A DNA stretch of 64,000 bases from Weissella halotolerans DSM 20190 (GTDB lineage: Bacteria > Bacillota > Bacilli > Lactobacillales > Lactobacillaceae), in NCBI RefSeq assembly GCF_000420365.1, contig NZ_ATUU01000001.1, forward strand, positions 62,001 to 126,000, read 5' to 3'. Position numbers and translations under genes: made by a program. Positions 62,138 through 64,000 of this stretch are shown one piece after another. Every line of letters starts with the position of its first letter. Positions within the stretch are counted from its first letter, which is position 1. The notes beneath the pieces are model-generated. The model was given only the letters and a program-made list of their open reading frames with translations. It had not been told where the DNA came from and searched no databases.

Positions 62138-64000
62138 CTAACGAGACTGTTGTGAATCTGAGGATTGTGGGTGTTGGGAAGGAGGCGTAGTTTGAGTACC
62201 TTGTCCCCGCTGTGGCGCTTGCTGATTATTATTATTTTGACCACCAGGGTTAGTTGGTTCTTGCTGGTTGTTAGGTTGAGGCTGTGGTTGGGAAGAAGAA
62301 CTTCGCAACACGCTTGTTGTACTTGAGCTTCGCAAGGCTGCTGAGCTAGAACTAGTAGCACTTGAACTAAATTCAGAGCTTGGGAACGTTTTATGAAGGG
62401 GTGGGTTCTTAAAGCTAGCTCCACGCACTTCATATTCTGTCTTACCATACTTTGTAACTTGCTTAACTGTTTCGGGAACGGTCCAGTCTGAACCGTCGGC
62501 ATCGCTAAGTCCGCCACCTTGCATAATGTAATCCATTAATGCGCCATACGTTTTAAGCGCTAAGTACTGGTCGCTACCCTTAGCTAAGTAATGCCCTGGC
62601 GTGTTAGGTTCATCATAACCAGTCCAAACGGAAATGGTTGCAGACTTAGTTAGGCCAGTAAACCAAGTATCAGAAGCCGCACCATCAGGTACATCAGCAT
62701 CATCAGCATAACCGGTAACTCCGGTCTTACCAGCCTGCGAGTAGGCATTGGTATCAACCATTTTAGCGTAAGAATCAGTAATAACGGATTCCATCATGTT
62801 TGTTAGCATGAAGGCAGTGGAGCTCTTCATGGCTTCCTTACCTTCGGGTGAAAACTTCTTAATATCACCACTTTGTTCTTCCACACTGGAGATATAGTAA
62901 GGTTTGTAATACGTTCCGCCATTGCCAAAGGCTGAATAAGCGGCTGCTTCTTGCTCTGAAGAGACATCAATTCCAATGGCATTACTAGTAACCAAATCGC
63001 TAGCCTTAACCTTGATACCAAGTTTATCAAGGAAGCCAGCTGCATTTTGATTACCAACATCCACAAAGGTTTTAATAGCAGGAATGTTACGTGATTCCGC
63101 TAGTGCTTGACGCATTGTCATCTTACCTTCGAACTTGTGATCCCAATCATAGACCTTAACATTGGTGCCAGGGTAGGTATAAGGTGAGTCATCGACAGTC
63201 CGGTAGGTTGGCCAATTAAGATGTTCAACGGCTGGTCCGTAATCGACTAGTGGCTTAGCTGTTGAACCAGAGGAACGACTGGTTTGCTTAGCACGGTTTA
63301 AGCCAAAGGTTGTGTCTAACTTTCGACCACCAATTTGGGCCATCACCTTACCATTGTTAGGGTTAGTCACGGTCAGGCCAACTTGGAGGTCATCACTAGG
63401 CCAAATCACATATTGATCTGAGTTAGCAATATCATATGCCCGCTTTTGGACTTTACTATTAAGGTTAGTGTGAACCCGGAGGCCATCTTTTGCCGGATCA
63501 TAACCTAAGCGACGTAATTCCTGCAAGGTAGATGTGATATAGGCATCTGTTTCTTTGGCATCCTTTTCAGCTTTTTCAGTTTCAGGATGGGTTTCTTTTA
63601 ACCCTTGATTAATAGGTACCTTTACATAGCGATCAGCATCTGCTTTACTAATAACCTTATTTTCTTGCATGGCGCGAATAACGTTGTTTCGCCGGGCTAA
63701 GGCTCCCTTTGGATTCGTATAGGGATCATAACCAGAAGGCGACTGAGGTAAGCCAGCAATCAAGGCTATTTGAGGAACTGTTAATTGATCGAGTTCTTTG
63801 CCAAAGTAGTAGTTAGCTGCTGTCTTCATCCCGTAGACACCATTACCCATGTATACCTTATTCATATACAAAGTTAAAATCTGATCTTTGGAATACTTTT
63901 TTTCCACCTGGGTGGCTAAATAGGCTTCTTGGGCTTTACGTTTTAAGGTTTGGTCTGCGGCTGAGGTAGAAAAAACGGTTAACTTTACTAATTGTTGGGT
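62138..64000 (-). CDS. ponA: Class A penicillin-binding protein, PBP1A-like (5' end outside window)
   Basis: Bifunctional peptidoglycan glycosyltransferase and transpeptidase. The frame runs without a stop to base 64000, so the start is beyond the edge. Reading from the edge: end of the glycosyltransferase motif TQQLVKL, then KKYSKDQILTLYMNKVYMGNG with the family's later motifs, a linker, and the transpeptidase domain (SSGSTAKP carrying the active serine, SRN, KTGVTGY). The tail is low in complexity, rich in Ser, Gln, Pro and Asn (~95 residues), probably disordered outside the cell. recU, the usual upstream partner, would be to the right of the window. Confidence 0.93.
   Translation of the reverse strand, partial: TQQLVKLTVFSTSAADQTLKRKAQEAYLATQVEKKYSKDQILTLYMNKVYMGNGVYGMKTAANYYFGKELDQLTVPQIALIAGLPQSPSGYDPYTNPKGALARRNNVIRAMQENKVISKADADRYVKVPINQGLKETHPETEKAEKDAKETDAYITSTLQELRRLGYDPAKDGLRVHTNLNSKVQKRAYDIANSDQYVIWPSDDLQVGLTVTNPNNGKVMAQIGGRKLDTTFGLNRAKQTSRSSGSTAKPLVDYGPAVEHLNWPTYRTVDDSPYTYPGTNVKVYDWDHKFEGKMTMRQALAESRNIPAIKTFVDVGNQNAAGFLDKLGIKVKASDLVTSNAIGIDVSSEQEAAAYSAFGNGGTYYKPYYISSVEEQSGDIKKFSPEGKEAMKSSTAFMLTNMMESVITDSYAKMVDTNAYSQAGKTGVTGYADDADVPDGAASDTWFTGLTKSATISVWTGYDEPNTPGHYLAKGSDQYLALKTYGALMDYIMQGGGLSDADGSDWTVPETVKQVTKYGKTEYEVRGASFKNPPLHKTFPSSEFSSSATSSSSAALRSSSTTSVLRSSSSQPQPQPNNQQEPTNPGGQNNNNQQAPQRGQGTQTTPPSQHPQSSDSQQSR

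Noticed and set aside
1-64000. CRISPR arrays, insertion sequences, prophage, tRNA or rRNA
   Set aside because: No repeat-spacer pattern, transposase, integrase or conserved RNA gene sequence was recognised on either strand.

Overview
The window reads as ordinary chromosomal core DNA of a low-to-mid GC Gram-positive lactic acid bacterium. Pointers are RpoY next to RNase J1, the DnaB/DnaI/DnaD replication loaders, the ytpR-murC, ftsW-ylbG-rsmD-coaD-sepM and dinG-ypmB-asnS-dnaD blocks, a complete lower mevalonate operon, BusR-controlled betaine uptake and strong AGGAGG ribosome sites. The gene set fits Lactobacillaceae, most likely the Weissella/Leuconostoc branch; that last step is inference from gene order and protein feel, not a measured placement. 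I see no rRNA, tRNA, CRISPR array, insertion sequence, prophage or plasmid module.

Layout. 1-7.2 kb: tail of a ROK sugar kinase, Mn-dependent pyrophosphatase, then divergent busR and busAA-busAB (osmolyte import under probable c-di-AMP control), msrA, a tiny membrane protein and an orphan PemK/MazF-like protein. 7.4-13.7 kb: a small conserved-looking protein, a YjjG-type nucleotidase, rpoY-rnjA on the minus strand, two unknown proteins, def, a YktA-like protein and suhB. 13.8-19.5 kb: typA, then ftsW-ylbG-rsmD-coaD-sepM. 19.5-25.4 kb: an MFS exporter behind a possible attenuator, the macromolecular synthesis pair dnaG-rpoD, and a second MFS protein. 25.4-31.5 kb: phoPR-like two-component system, udk, ytpR, an unknown protein, murC, and a Bax-inhibitor-1 family membrane protein. 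31.6-42 kb: polA, proC (minus), small membrane protein, tspO, mutM-coaE-dnaB-dnaI and a pair of YibE/F-type membrane proteins. 42-50.4 kb: arlRS-like system, codBA, a YjeM-like permease, yidC and a thioredoxin. 50.4-56.2 kb, minus strand: mvk-mvaD-mvaK2-fni followed by tetR-yitT. 56.3-64 kb: dinG, ypmB, asnS, dnaD, and convergent ponA (class A PBP), which runs off the right edge.

How the genes work together. The window covers cell-envelope synthesis (MurC, FtsW, PBP1A, isoprenoid precursors), replication (DnaG, DnaB, DnaI, DnaD, PolA), RNA turnover and transcription (RNase J1, RpoY, sigma A), translation maturation (Def, RsmD, AsnS, TypA) and stress response (BusR/BusA, MsrA, MutM). Many promoters carry an extended -10 (TGn before TATAAT-like) with a weak -35.

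I did not find a convincing new multi-gene system. The observations most worth checking are the BusR operator cluster on the busA promoter, the dnaG start (a near-perfect Shine-Dalgarno whose best-spaced in-frame codon is ACG), the terminator inside the leader of the MFS exporter, repeated AAGGTAAA boxes around tetR-yitT, and the orphan PemK-like protein with a long extra C-terminal half.
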